Assembly (NCBI GenBank): GCA_018262875.1
Contig: JADFDL010000057.1
Location: 1 to 8,616, forward strand
Direction of reading: 5' to 3'
Origin: Rhodocyclaceae bacterium
GTDB lineage: Bacteria; Pseudomonadota; Gammaproteobacteria; Burkholderiales; Rhodocyclaceae
DNA length: 8,616 nt
Numbering within the stretch: position 1 is the first letter of the stretch; every line of letters starts with the position of its first letter. Both the position numbers and the translations under genes were made by a program. Below the pieces are notes generated by a model, which saw only the letters and a program-made list of their open reading frames with translations, was not told the DNA's origin and did no database searches. Below, piece by piece: positions 1 through 7,618 of this stretch.

Positions 1-518
<518 letters not shown>

Positions 519-535
519 GCGTCGTTCGCTTCGAT

Positions 536-566
536 AAAAGGCCACCCGGCAGGGTGGCCTTTTTTT
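536..566 (+). terminator. Rho-independent terminator of aceA
   Basis: There is an 8-bp perfect GC-rich stem, 540-547 pairing with 552-559, with a 4-nt GGCA loop. It is preceded by AAAA (536-539) and followed by seven T (560-566). The A and T tracts can extend the stem. It lies 17 nt after the isocitrate lyase stop codon, the expected place for an intrinsic terminator, and insulates the regulator/efflux operon downstream. Confidence 0.93.
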
Positions 567-626
567 GCACCATGTGCAGCGCTGCCGAAGCCGGGGATCG
601 CCGGTGCAACCACGCAGAACGGAGGG

Positions 627-655
627 TTGCGGACAGGTTTCGAAGCGAGTAGACT
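627..655 (+). promoter_or_regulatory. Candidate sigma-70 promoter of the tetR/RND operon
   Basis: TTGCGG (627-632) and TAGACT (650-655) are separated by 17 nt. The first matches the -35 consensus at 3 of 6 positions and the second matches the -10 consensus at 4 of 6. Transcription would start near 662, about 30 nt before the regulator start codon. The match is modest and this is a prediction from position and spacing only. It is supported by lying between the aceA terminator and the first gene of the operon, and by a perfect palindrome overlapping the -10. Confidence 0.35.
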
Positions 656-663
656 GCGCAGTC
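652..663. promoter_or_regulatory. Perfect 12-bp palindrome, candidate TetR-family operator
   Basis: GACTGCGCAGTC is identical to its own reverse complement. It overlaps the proposed -10 hexamer and the expected transcription start, and lies 28 nt upstream of the regulator ATG. TetR-family dimers bind palindromes placed like this to block RNA polymerase. The assignment to this regulator is inferred from location and symmetry. A second, looser inverted repeat (GCAACC at 606-611, GGTTGC at 625-630) sits beside the -35 and is an alternative. Confidence 0.4.
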
Positions 664-691
664 CAATCACTGATGCATCTGCCTGTCAGGT

Positions 692-1324
692 ATGGCTGCT
701 CATCCCGCCGCCGCTCCAGAAGATTGCCGCTCGCGACTGCTGTCCGCGGCGCATGCCGCTTTCCTCGAGGAAGGCTATGGCGCCAGCGTCGACCGCATCG
801 CCGCCCGCGCCGGCGTGGCGAAGCAGACCTTCTACAACCACTTCCCGCACAAGGCAGACCTCTTCGGCGAGATCATCCGACAGGTGACGGCCGAGCTGCT
901 GATCGCGCTCGACGACGACGGCCTGAATCTGCGCGAATGCCTGACGCGCTTCGGCATCGTCTACCGCGACAAGGCGCTGAGCGCCGCCGGACTCGGGCTG
1001 TTCCGCGTCCTCGCCGCCGAGGCAGCGCGCTTTCCCGATCTGGCGAAGACGGTCTACCGGACCGGGCCGGCGCGCACCACCGCCCGCCTCACCGCCGTCC
1101 TGCAGGCCGCCATCGACCGCGGCGAACTGCGCGACACCGATGCCGACTTCGCCGCCACCACCCTGCTGTCGATGCTGGTCGGGGCCGAACACACGCGCTT
1201 CCTTTTTTCCGGCGAGCTGCCGCCGCGCATGAACTCGATGCGCGCCGGCGAAATCGTCGATTGCTTCCTGCGCGCCTTCGCGCCAGATATTCCTTCTCCC
1301 GCCGCCAAACGGAACAAGTCATGA
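692..1324 (+). CDS. TetR-family transcriptional regulator (AefR-like), probable repressor of the RND operon
   Basis: This is a 210-residue protein of typical TetR length. The N-terminal helix-turn-helix covers about residues 14-60, with the recognition-helix pattern GVAKQTFYNHFPHKADLF at 41-58. The C-terminal ligand/dimer domain resembles the AefR-like family (segments LFRVLAAEAARFPDL and the following YRTGPAR). Such regulators usually repress efflux or detoxification genes and release DNA when a small hydrophobic ligand binds. The ATG at 692 is the only ordinary start: an in-frame stop lies at 671-673 and no ATG/GTG/TTG lies between. The Shine-Dalgarno is poor, with AGG (688-690) almost abutting the ATG, which suggests low expression. 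The TGA stop overlaps the ATG of the adaptor gene (ATGA, 1321-1324). That this protein controls the pump is inferred from context; its ligand is unknown. Confidence 0.93.
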   Translation: MAAHPAAAPEDCRSRLLSAAHAAFLEEGYGASVDRIAARAGVAKQTFYNHFPHKADLFGEIIRQVTAELLIALDDDGLNLRECLTRFGIVYRDKALSAAGLGLFRVLAAEAARFPDLAKTVYRTGPARTTARLTAVLQAAIDRGELRDTDADFAATTLLSMLVGAEHTRFLFSGELPPRMNSMRAGEIVDCFLRAFAPDIPSPAAKRNKS

Positions 1325-2505
1325 ACAAGACAAACACGCTGCTCATTTTGCTCGCTGCCGCCTTGCTCGCCAGCGCCTGCGGCAACGGCGACAACAAGGC
1401 TCCGTCCGCGGCCGCTCCCGCCGGCGGCATGCCGCCTCCCGAAGTCGACGTGGTCACCATCGCGGTCGGCAGCGCCACGCTGACCCAGGACCTGCCGGGG
1501 CGCGTGCAGGCCATCCGTTCGGCGCAGGTACGGGCGCGCGTCGAGGGCGTGCTGGAGAAAAGACTCTACAAGGAAGGCAGCGACATCGCGGCCGGCACGC
1601 CGCTGTTCCAGATCGACGCCCGCACCTACCAGGCGGCGGCGGCGGCGGCGCAGGCCGACCTGGCGGCGGCCAAGGCAACCTTCGACCGCTACAAGCCGCT
1701 GCTGGAGACCCGCGCGGTGAGCCAGCAGGAATACGACGGGGCGCTGGCGCGCTACAAGCAGGCCGAGGCGGCGCTGGCGCGCGCCCGGCTCGACCTGGAG
1801 AACGCCGTGCCGCGCGCGCCGATCTCCGGCCGCGCCGGCCGTGCGCTGGTCACCGAAGGCGCGCTCGTTGGCAAGGGCGACGCCACGCATCTGGTCACCA
1901 TCGAGCAGCTCGACCCGGTCCGCGTCGAGTTCTCGCAAACCTACTCCGACGTGCTGCGGCTGCAGCAGGCGGTGAAAGCCGGCAAGCAGAAGAAATCGGA
2001 CTCGGCCAACGTCGAGCTGGTGCTCGAGGACGGCTCGATCCATGCGGAGAAAGGCCGCCTGCAATTCACCGACCTCGCCGTCGATCCCGCGAGCGGCGCC
2101 GTGGTGCTGCGCGCCGAGTTCCCGAATCCGCGTCGCGAACTGCTGCCCGGCACCTTCGTGCGCGTGCGCTTCCCGCAGGCGGAACTCGACAACGCCATCC
2201 GCGTGCCGCAGCGCGCCGTGCAGGGCACGCCGGGCGGCGGGCAGATGGTGATGACCGTCGACGCCGAAGGCAAGGTGGTTCCGCAGCCGATCACGACCGG
2301 CACGATGGCCGGCCCCGACTTCATCGTCACCGACGGTCTCAAGGGCGGCGAACAGGTGATCGTCAACGGCCTGCAGAAGGCGCGTCCCGGCAGCGTCGTG
2401 AAACCGGTGCCGTGGCGCCCGGCGGCGCCGCTCATGCCTGCGCCCACGCCCGCCAAGCCGGCCGAAGCCCCCGCCGCGCCAACGCCTCCGGCCGAGAAAA
2501 AGTAA
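1321..2505 (+). CDS. RND efflux periplasmic adaptor (membrane fusion) lipoprotein, AcrA/MexA-like
   Basis: This 394-residue protein bridges the inner-membrane pump and the outer-membrane channel in the periplasm. It starts with a lipoprotein signal peptide with lipobox ASAC, Cys20 being the lipidated residue. A first barrel-sandwich (lipoyl) half around QVRARVEGVLEKRLYKEGSDI is followed by an Ala-rich alpha-hairpin of about 70 residues. The second lipoyl half contains APISGRAGRALVTEGALVG, a hallmark of the AcrA/MexA branch. The beta-barrel and membrane-proximal domains follow, with LLPGTFVRVRFP and VPQRAVQ. The last 30 or so residues are Pro/Ala-rich and end in Lys, probably disordered. The ATG at 1321 overlaps the tetR stop by 4 nt and has GGAA at 1311-1314 as a plausible ribosome binding site. 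A longer in-frame extension upstream is Arg-rich and unlike this family, so it was not used. The residue after Cys20 is Gly, not the inner-membrane-retaining Asp of E. coli. Confidence 0.96.
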   Translation: MNKTNTLLILLAAALLASACGNGDNKAPSAAAPAGGMPPPEVDVVTIAVGSATLTQDLPGRVQAIRSAQVRARVEGVLEKRLYKEGSDIAAGTPLFQIDARTYQAAAAAAQADLAAAKATFDRYKPLLETRAVSQQEYDGALARYKQAEAALARARLDLENAVPRAPISGRAGRALVTEGALVGKGDATHLVTIEQLDPVRVEFSQTYSDVLRLQQAVKAGKQKKSDSANVELVLEDGSIHAEKGRLQFTDLAVDPASGAVVLRAEFPNPRRELLPGTFVRVRFPQAELDNAIRVPQRAVQGTPGGGQMVMTVDAEGKVVPQPITTGTMAGPDFIVTDGLKGGEQVIVNGLQKARPGSVVKPVPWRPAAPLMPAPTPAKPAEAPAAPTPPAEKK

Positions 2506-2508
2506 GCC

Positions 2509-5500
2509 ATGCTCGCCAACTTCTTCATCGACCGGCCCATCTTCGCCTGGGTCATCGCCATCATCATCCTGCTCGGCGGCGCGCTCTCGCTGCGCCAGTT
2601 GCCGGTGGCCAGCTATCCCGCCGTGGCGCCGCCCGCGCTGGCGATCACCGTCAATTATCCGGGCGCTTCGGCCAAGGTCGTCGAGGAAACCGCGGTCGCG
2701 CTGATCGAACAGGAACTCAACGGCATCGAGAACCTGCTCTACATGGATTCCGCCTCCGAGCAGAACCTCGGCACCATCACCCTGACGTTCAAGGCCGGCA
2801 CCAACCTCGACCTGGCCTCGGTGGAAACGCAGAACCGCATCAAGCGCGCCGAACCGCGCCTGCCGGAGGAGGCCCGCCGGCTCGGCGTCACGGTCGTCAA
2901 GTCGGCGCGCAACTTTCTGCTGTTCATTTCCCTGTTCTCGCCGGACAAGTCCCTCGACGGCGTCGCGCTCGGCAGCTACGCCGCCGCCAACGTGCTGGAA
3001 AGCATCCGCCGCACGCCCGGCGTCGGCGAGGCGATCCTGTTCGGCACCGAATACTCGATGCGCCTGTGGCTCAAGCCGGAGCGCCTGCAGGCCTTCGGAC
3101 TGACGCCGGCCGACGTGGCCAAGGCGGTCCGCGCGCAGAACGCCCAGATCGCCACCGGCGAGCTCGGCCAGGTGCCGGCAGTGCCCGGCCAGGAATACAG
3201 CGCCACCATCATCACGCAGGGACGCCTGTCGACCCCCGCCGAATTCGGCAACGTCATCCTCAAGAGCGATGAGCGCGGCGCAGCGGTGCGCGTGAAGGAC
3301 GTCGCCCGCGTCGAGCTCGGCGCGCAGGATTACACCATCTCCGCCCGCGTCGACGGCCAGCCCACCGCGGCGATTGCCGTGCGCATGGCGCCGGGCGCCA
3401 ATGCCCTCGACACGGCCAAGGCGGTCAAGGACAGGATGACCGAGCTGGCCAGGTATTTCCCCTCCAACATCTCCTGGATCGTGCCCTACGACACCTCGAC
3501 CTTCGTCGACATCTCCATCAGCGAGGTGGTCAAGACGCTGATCGAGGCCATGATCCTGGTGGTGCTGGTGATGTACCTGTTCCTGGAGAACGTGCGCGCC
3601 ACCTTCATTCCGGCCGTCGTCGTGCCGGTGTCGCTGTTCGGCGCGATGATCGGGCTCTACCTGCTCGGCTATTCGATCAACGTGCTGACCCTGTTCGCCA
3701 TGGTGCTGGCGATCGCCATCGTGGTGGACGACGCCATCGTGGTGATCGAGAACGTCGAACGCATCATGAGTGAGGAGGGCCTCAGCCCGCGCGACGCGAC
3801 GCGCAAGGCCATGGGCCAGATCATCAACGCCATCATCGCCATCACCGTGGTGCTGACGGCGGTGTTCGTGCCCCTGCTCTTCTTCGGCGGCTCGGTGGGC
3901 GCGATCTACCGGCAGTTCGCCGTGACGCTGATCCTGACCATGGCTTTCTCGGCCCTGATGGCGCTGACGCTGACGCCGGCGCTGTGCGCCTCGATGCTCA
4001 AGCACCAGCCCGGCAAGGACGTGATGCCCTCGACCGGCTTCTTCGGCTGGTTCAACCGTTTCTTCGCCGCCACCGTGCGCCGCTACACCGACGCCACGCG
4101 CCGCATCCTGGGCCGGCCCGGGCGCTGGCTCATCGTGTATGCCGCGATTTTGGGCGTGACCGGCTGGCTGTTCGCCAAGCTGCCGGGCAGCTTCCTGCCG
4201 GACGAGGACCAGGGCTACTTTCTCAGCATCATCCAGTTGCCGCCCGGCGCGACGCGCGAGCGCGCCCTCGAAGTGCTCGACACCGTCGAGCAGCACTACA
4301 TGGCGCAGAAGGAAGTCGCCCACGTCATCGGCGTCGCCGGATTTTCCTTCTTCGGGCGCGGCCAGAACGCCGCCATCGCCTTCATCCGCCTGAAGAGCTG
4401 GGACGAGCGGCCGAACAAGGAGAACGAGGCGGCGTCGGTGGTGCAGCGCGCCAACATGGCTTTCTTCCGCATCAAGCAGGCGATGATCTTCGCCATCAAC
4501 GTACCGCCGATCCCCGAGCTGGCCGCCGTCGGCGGCTTCGATTTCCGCCTGCAGGATCGCGGCGGGCTGGGCCGCGACAAGCTGCTCGAGGCGCGCAACA
4601 TGGCGCTCGGCCTGGCCGGCCAGCATCCGGCGCTCGCCGGCGTGCGCCCGGAGGGCCAGGAGGCCGGCCCGCAGGTTTTCCTCAGCGTGGACCGGGTCAA
4701 GGCGCGGGCGCTGGGCATCGACCTGGGCGAGCTCAACGACACCCTGCAGGCCACCCTGGGCGCCGCCTACATCAACGACTTCGTGCGCGAAGGCCGCATC
4801 CTGCGCGTGCAGATGCAGGCCGAGGCCGACACCCGGCGCACGCCGGAAGACCTGCTGCGGCTGCCGGTCAAGAATGCACGCGGCGACATGATCCCCCTCG
4901 CCGAGATCGCCACGGCGAAGTGGATCGTCGGCAGCCCCAAGCTCGACCGCTACAACGGCTTGCCCTCGATGAAGATCGCCGGCAACCCGGCGCCCGGCCG
5001 CTCGACCGGCGAGGCGCTGGCGGCGATGGAGGAGGTGGCCGGCAAGCTGCCGTCCGGCATCGGCTTCGAATGGTCGGGCAATTCCTACGAGGAGCGGCTC
5101 TCCGGCACGCAGGCGCCCTTCCTCTTCGCCGTCTCGCTGATCGTGGTCTTCCTCTGCCTCGCCGCGCTGTACGAGAGCTGGTCGATTCCCTTCGCGGTCA
5201 TGCTGGTGGTGCCGCTGGGCATCTTCGGCGCCGTGATGGCCGTCTACCTGCGCGGCCTGCCCAACGACGTGTACTTCAAGGTGGGCCTGATCGCCATCAT
5301 CGGCCTGTCGGCGAAAAACGCCATCCTGATCATCGAGTTCGCCCGCGAGTTGCAGGAGCAGGGCCAGGACCTGATCGAGGCCACGCTCGAAGCCTGCCGG
5401 CTGCGCTTCCGGCCGATCCTGATGACCTCCATCGCCTTCATGTTCGGCGTGCTGCCGCTGGCCGTTTCGACGGGGGCCGGCGCCAACAGCCGCCACGCCA

Positions 5501-5634
5501 TCGGCACCGGCGTCATCGGCGGCATGCTCGCCGCCACCGTGCTGGCGGTGTTCCTCGTTCCGGTGTTCTTCGTCGTCGTCCGGCGCTTCTTCCCCGGCCA
5601 TGCGCGCCATCATGCGGGAACCAGCCATGAATAA
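2509..5634 (+). CDS. RND multidrug efflux pump inner-membrane subunit, HAE-1 family (AcrB/MexB-like)
   Basis: This is a 1041-residue proton-driven exporter, full length for AcrB (about 1050). It starts MLANFFIDRPIFAWVIA, the standard HAE-1 N-terminus and first membrane helix. The proton relay is intact: Asp407-Asp408 in VVDDAIVVIENVER, Lys936 in GLSAKNAILIIEF, and Arg966 just before FRPILMTS, matching AcrB D407/D408/K940/R971. The two halves each have one N-terminal helix, a large periplasmic loop and five further helices. The switch-loop region reads GFSFFGRGQN (611-620), with Phe612 and Phe614 matching AcrB F615/F617. The C-terminal helix ends VFFVVVRRFF, followed by a short His-rich tail. 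The gene lies 3 nt after the adaptor stop and overlaps the outer-membrane gene by 8 nt. The expected role is export of hydrophobic or amphiphilic drugs, solvents or detergents; the actual substrate cannot be read from the sequence. Confidence 0.98.
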   Translation: MLANFFIDRPIFAWVIAIIILLGGALSLRQLPVASYPAVAPPALAITVNYPGASAKVVEETAVALIEQELNGIENLLYMDSASEQNLGTITLTFKAGTNLDLASVETQNRIKRAEPRLPEEARRLGVTVVKSARNFLLFISLFSPDKSLDGVALGSYAAANVLESIRRTPGVGEAILFGTEYSMRLWLKPERLQAFGLTPADVAKAVRAQNAQIATGELGQVPAVPGQEYSATIITQGRLSTPAEFGNVILKSDERGAAVRVKDVARVELGAQDYTISARVDGQPTAAIAVRMAPGANALDTAKAVKDRMTELARYFPSNISWIVPYDTSTFVDISISEVVKTLIEAMILVVLVMYLFLENVRATFIPAVVVPVSLFGAMIGLYLLGYSINVLTLFAMVLAIAIVVDDAIVVIENVERIMSEEGLSPRDATRKAMGQIINAIIAITVVLTAVFVPLLFFGGSVGAIYRQFAVTLILTMAFSALMALTLTPALCASMLKHQPGKDVMPSTGFFGWFNRFFAATVRRYTDATRRILGRPGRWLIVYAAILGVTGWLFAKLPGSFLPDEDQGYFLSIIQLPPGATRERALEVLDTVEQHYMAQKEVAHVIGVAGFSFFGRGQNAAIAFIRLKSWDERPNKENEAASVVQRANMAFFRIKQAMIFAINVPPIPELAAVGGFDFRLQDRGGLGRDKLLEARNMALGLAGQHPALAGVRPEGQEAGPQVFLSVDRVKARALGIDLGELNDTLQATLGAAYINDFVREGRILRVQMQAEADTRRTPEDLLRLPVKNARGDMIPLAEIATAKWIVGSPKLDRYNGLPSMKIAGNPAPGRSTGEALAAMEEVAGKLPSGIGFEWSGNSYEERLSGTQAPFLFAVSLIVVFLCLAALYESWSIPFAVMLVVPLGIFGAVMAVYLRGLPNDVYFKVGLIAIIGLSAKNAILIIEFARELQEQGQDLIEATLEACRLRFRPILMTSIAFMFGVLPLAVSTGAGANSRHAIGTGVIGGMLAATVLAVFLVPVFFVVVRRFFPGHARHHAGTSHE
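5616..5620 (+). promoter_or_regulatory. Ribosome binding site that decides the outer-membrane factor start
   Basis: GGGAA at 5616-5620 sits 6 nt before the ATG at 5627, inside the end of the pump gene. It favours 5627 over the in-frame ATGs at 5600 and 5612. The protein from 5627 begins directly with a clean lipoprotein signal peptide. Confidence 0.6.
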
Positions 5635-7006
5635 GTCTCTGCCGCTCGCCCTCAGTCTGGCCGCCACACTCGCCGGCTGTTCGCTCGCCCCCGACTTCCT
5701 GCGCCCCGCCGCGCCGGTGCCCGCCGCCTGGCCGACGCAGGCCGCCGACGGCGCAGCCGCCCAGCCGGTGCCGGAAGACTGGCGCGCCTATTTCACCGAC
5801 GCCCGGCTGCAGGCGCCGATCGCCGCCGCGCTCGAGCACAACCGCGACCTGAAGATTGCCTTCGCCCGCGTGGACGAGGCGCGTGCCCTCGCCGGCCTCG
5901 CCCGCGCCGACCGCTTTCCCGCCGTCGACGCCAATCTGCAGCGACAGGCCGCGCTGACGCCCGGCGACCTGACGCCCGGCGGCCGGCAAACCTTCAGCCA
6001 GCGCTTCGACGCCAACCTCGGCATCGCCGCCTTCGAACTGGACTTCTGGGGGCGCGTGAAGAACCTCGACGATGCCGCGCGCGCGAACTTCCTCGCCAGC
6101 GAATACGCCCAGCGCGCCTTCCGCCTGACGCTGATCGGCGACGTGGCGTCGGCCTGGTACGCCCTGCGCGAGCTGGAGGCGCGCAGCGCCCTGGCCGAGG
6201 CCACGGTCGCCAGCCGCGCCGAGAGCCGCAAGCTGATCGAGCAGCGGCGCGACGTCGGCCTCGCCGGCGATCTCGATTACTACGCCGCCGACGGCGCCTG
6301 GGCCGCCGCCCGCGCCGAGGCCGCCAACCTGGCGCGACAGAAGACCGCCGCCGAAAACGCGCTGCATCTCCTGGTCGGCACCAGCCTGCCGCCGTCGCCG
6401 GCAGGGTCCGCCACCGTAGCGGAGGCGCCGGCGCTACGCGTCGGCCTGCCCTCCGAGGTGCTGCTGCGCCGGCCGGACGTGCTGGCCGCCGAGCAGAAGC
6501 TGATCGCCGCCAACGCCAACATCGGCGCCGCGCGCGCCGCTTTCCTGCCGCGCATCCTGCTCACGGTCATCGCCGGCAGCGCCAGCCCGGCCCTCTCCGG
6601 CCTGTTCCAGGGCGGCAGCAGCGCCTGGAGTTTCGTGCCCCTGCTCAAGTACCCGCTGTTCGACGCCGGCCGCGCGGAAAGCAGCGTCGACCTGGCCGAA
6701 GCGCGCAAGCACATTGCCGTTGCCGAATACGAAAAAGCGATCCAGCAGGCCTTCCGCGAAGTCGCCGATCTGCTCGATGCGCGCACGCGCTACGCCGAAC
6801 AGTTGCAAGCGCTGGAAGCCGCCAGCACGGCGCAGGCCGAGCGCCTGCAGCGCGTCGATGCGCGCTACCAGGCCGGCATGTCGAGTTACCTGGAATTGCT
6901 CGACGCCCAGCGCGAGCAATTCGCCGCGCAACAATCGGTGCTGGCGGCGCGTCGCGCCCTGGCCGCCACCGGCGCCAGCCTGTACAAGGCCCTCGGCGGC
7001 GGCTGA
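5627..7006 (+). CDS. RND efflux outer-membrane factor lipoprotein (NodT/OprM family)
   Basis: This 459-residue channel subunit forms the trimeric outer-membrane exit duct of the tripartite pump. The signal peptide ends in lipobox LAGC, with Cys18 lipidated, followed by SLAPDFLRPAAPVPAAW, a typical start for OprM/NodT proteins. Two outer-membrane-efflux repeats follow. The first contains AFELDFWGRVKNL at about residues 137-149, the usual ELDxWGR motif. The second contains LPSEVLLRRPDVLAAEQKLIAANANIGAARAAFLP, split by the usual turn. The C-terminal coiled-coil segment LDAQREQFAAQQSVLAARRAL is also typical. Length matches the family. The start overlaps the pump gene by 8 nt in a different frame, with its own ribosome binding site. 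It is the last gene of the operon. Having the outer-membrane gene in the operon, as in mexAB-oprM, indicates a self-contained pump rather than one relying on a shared TolC. Confidence 0.96.
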   Translation: MNKSLPLALSLAATLAGCSLAPDFLRPAAPVPAAWPTQAADGAAAQPVPEDWRAYFTDARLQAPIAAALEHNRDLKIAFARVDEARALAGLARADRFPAVDANLQRQAALTPGDLTPGGRQTFSQRFDANLGIAAFELDFWGRVKNLDDAARANFLASEYAQRAFRLTLIGDVASAWYALRELEARSALAEATVASRAESRKLIEQRRDVGLAGDLDYYAADGAWAAARAEAANLARQKTAAENALHLLVGTSLPPSPAGSATVAEAPALRVGLPSEVLLRRPDVLAAEQKLIAANANIGAARAAFLPRILLTVIAGSASPALSGLFQGGSSAWSFVPLLKYPLFDAGRAESSVDLAEARKHIAVAEYEKAIQQAFREVADLLDARTRYAEQLQALEAASTAQAERLQRVDARYQAGMSSYLELLDAQREQFAAQQSVLAARRALAATGASLYKALGGG

Positions 7007-7020
7007 AGCCTGCGCGGGAA

Positions 7021-7051
7021 AAGGCAGTCGCCGGAACACGGCGGCTGCTTT
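7021..7051. terminator. Stem-loop after the efflux operon, possible bidirectional terminator
   Basis: Bases 7021-7033 pair with 7039-7051: 13 positions including two G-T wobbles, with a 5-nt GAACA loop. It lies 15 nt after the outer-membrane factor stop. The flanks are AAAA on the left and TTT on the right, so each strand has only a short T run. It may terminate weakly in both directions between the convergent operons. Confidence 0.4.
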
Positions 7052-7094
7052 CACCAAAAGTCAGTCCCTGCAGTACGGCGATGAAACGAGCGGA

Positions 7095-7122
7095 GCCTTC
7101 CTCCCGCATCCGAGAGGAAGGC
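7095..7122 (-). terminator. Stem-loop just after the minus-strand operon
   Basis: GCCTTCCTC (7095-7103) and GAGGAAGGC (7114-7122) form a perfect 9-bp stem with a 10-nt loop. It starts 9 nt beyond the stop codon of the leftmost minus-strand gene, where a terminator is expected. The sequence that follows on the minus strand has only a short, delayed TTT, so it is not a classic intrinsic terminator. It could instead stabilise the 3' end of the mRNA. Confidence 0.4.
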
Positions 7123-7131
7123 AAATGACGA

Positions 7132-7605
7132 TCAGCGCACGAGATCCTCGATGGCGTCGATGACCATGCTGCTGCCGACGGCAATGAGCAGGACATCGGC
7201 GGCGACACGCACGTAGCGGTGGCCGGCGGGCGCAGGCGGCAGGCGCCTGAGCAAATCGCGGGGCAGGTTGTAATAGCGCAGGTCGCCCGGCAGCGGACGT
7301 CCCATGCCCCACTTTTTCGCCTGGCCGGGCGGCATGCAGCCGTTGTTCTTCTTGGCCAGGCCCGGCGGGCATTTCCGCCCCGGCTGCGCCTGTTGTCCGC
7401 CGTAATACTCTGCAATCAGGCGGCGGTGCTGGTCGGTGAAGCGGGAGGTCGAAGAACCGCCGCGCTGCTCGACGCGATCCTCGTGTTTCTTGCCCTTGCC
7501 GTTGCCGGCCCAGTCCGGCCTGTCAGCCAGCGCCGAACCTGCGGCAAGTGCGGCAGACAAGGCCAGTACGGCAAATCGAAGCGGACGAACCCTATGCTGT
7601 TTCAT
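7132..7605 (-). CDS. Small secreted RcnB/CigR-like protein of unknown function
   Basis: This is a 157-residue protein. A basic start (MKQHRVRPLR) and hydrophobic stretch ending in SALA predict a Sec signal peptide cleaved before Asp28, giving a periplasmic protein. The mature part has a basic, Gly/Ser-rich linker and then two similar units: CPPGLAKKNNG (79-89) and CMPPGQAKKWG (90-100), each starting with Cys. A C-terminal block follows with LPRDLLRRLPPAPAGHRYVRVAADVLLIA split over residues 114-142, and a hydrophobic end. The PPGxAKK repeats and the GHRYVRV...DVLLI block resemble the RcnB (PF11776)/CigR group. RcnB affects nickel/cobalt handling and CigR is described as an anti-virulence protein, but neither role should be assumed here. 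The ATG at 7605-7603 was chosen because AGGAG lies 7 nt upstream and the signal peptide starts there; longer in-frame starts lack both. It lies 10 nt downstream of the DUF1854 gene. Confidence 0.72.
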   Translation of the reverse strand: MKQHRVRPLRFAVLALSAALAAGSALADRPDWAGNGKGKKHEDRVEQRGGSSTSRFTDQHRRLIAEYYGGQQAQPGRKCPPGLAKKNNGCMPPGQAKKWGMGRPLPGDLRYYNLPRDLLRRLPPAPAGHRYVRVAADVLLIAVGSSMVIDAIEDLVR

Positions 7606-7612
7606 GTGCGTT

Positions 7613-7618
7613 CTCCTA
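7613..7618 (-). promoter_or_regulatory. Strong Shine-Dalgarno overlapping the DUF1854 stop codon
   Basis: On the minus strand TATAGGAGAA contains both the TAG stop of the DUF1854 gene (7618-7616) and AGGAG (7617-7613). The latter lies 7 nt before the ATG at 7605. It fixes the start of the small secreted protein and implies that the two genes share one mRNA and are translationally linked. Confidence 0.8.

Noticed and set aside
576..585. GCAGCGCTGC, a 10-bp palindrome after the aceA terminator
   Set aside because: It lies well upstream of the proposed promoter. Short GC palindromes are common at this base composition, so there is too little support to call it an operator.
565..1320. In-frame N-terminal extension of the adaptor gene by 252 codons
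   Set aside because: The extension is Arg-rich, overlaps the tetR gene in another frame, and begins in the aceA terminator. The ATG at 1321 gives a clean lipoprotein signal peptide and an ATGA junction.
1632..1649. Six GCG codons in a row in the adaptor gene, a possible slippage tract for phase variation
   Set aside because: It is a trinucleotide repeat in an Ala-rich hairpin, so gain or loss of a unit keeps the frame. It is ordinary for high-GC coding sequence.
3984..5630. A 548-codon + strand frame inside the pump gene
   Set aside because: It is Arg/Ala/Pro/Gly-rich without any domain and lies fully within the RND pump gene in another frame.
1054..5667. A 4.6-kb open frame on the minus strand opposite the regulator, adaptor and pump genes (about 1537 codons)
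   Set aside because: It is antisense to three well-recognised genes, rich in His/Asp/Arg/Gly/Ala, and shows no domain. High-GC third-position bias on the coding strand naturally removes stops from this frame.
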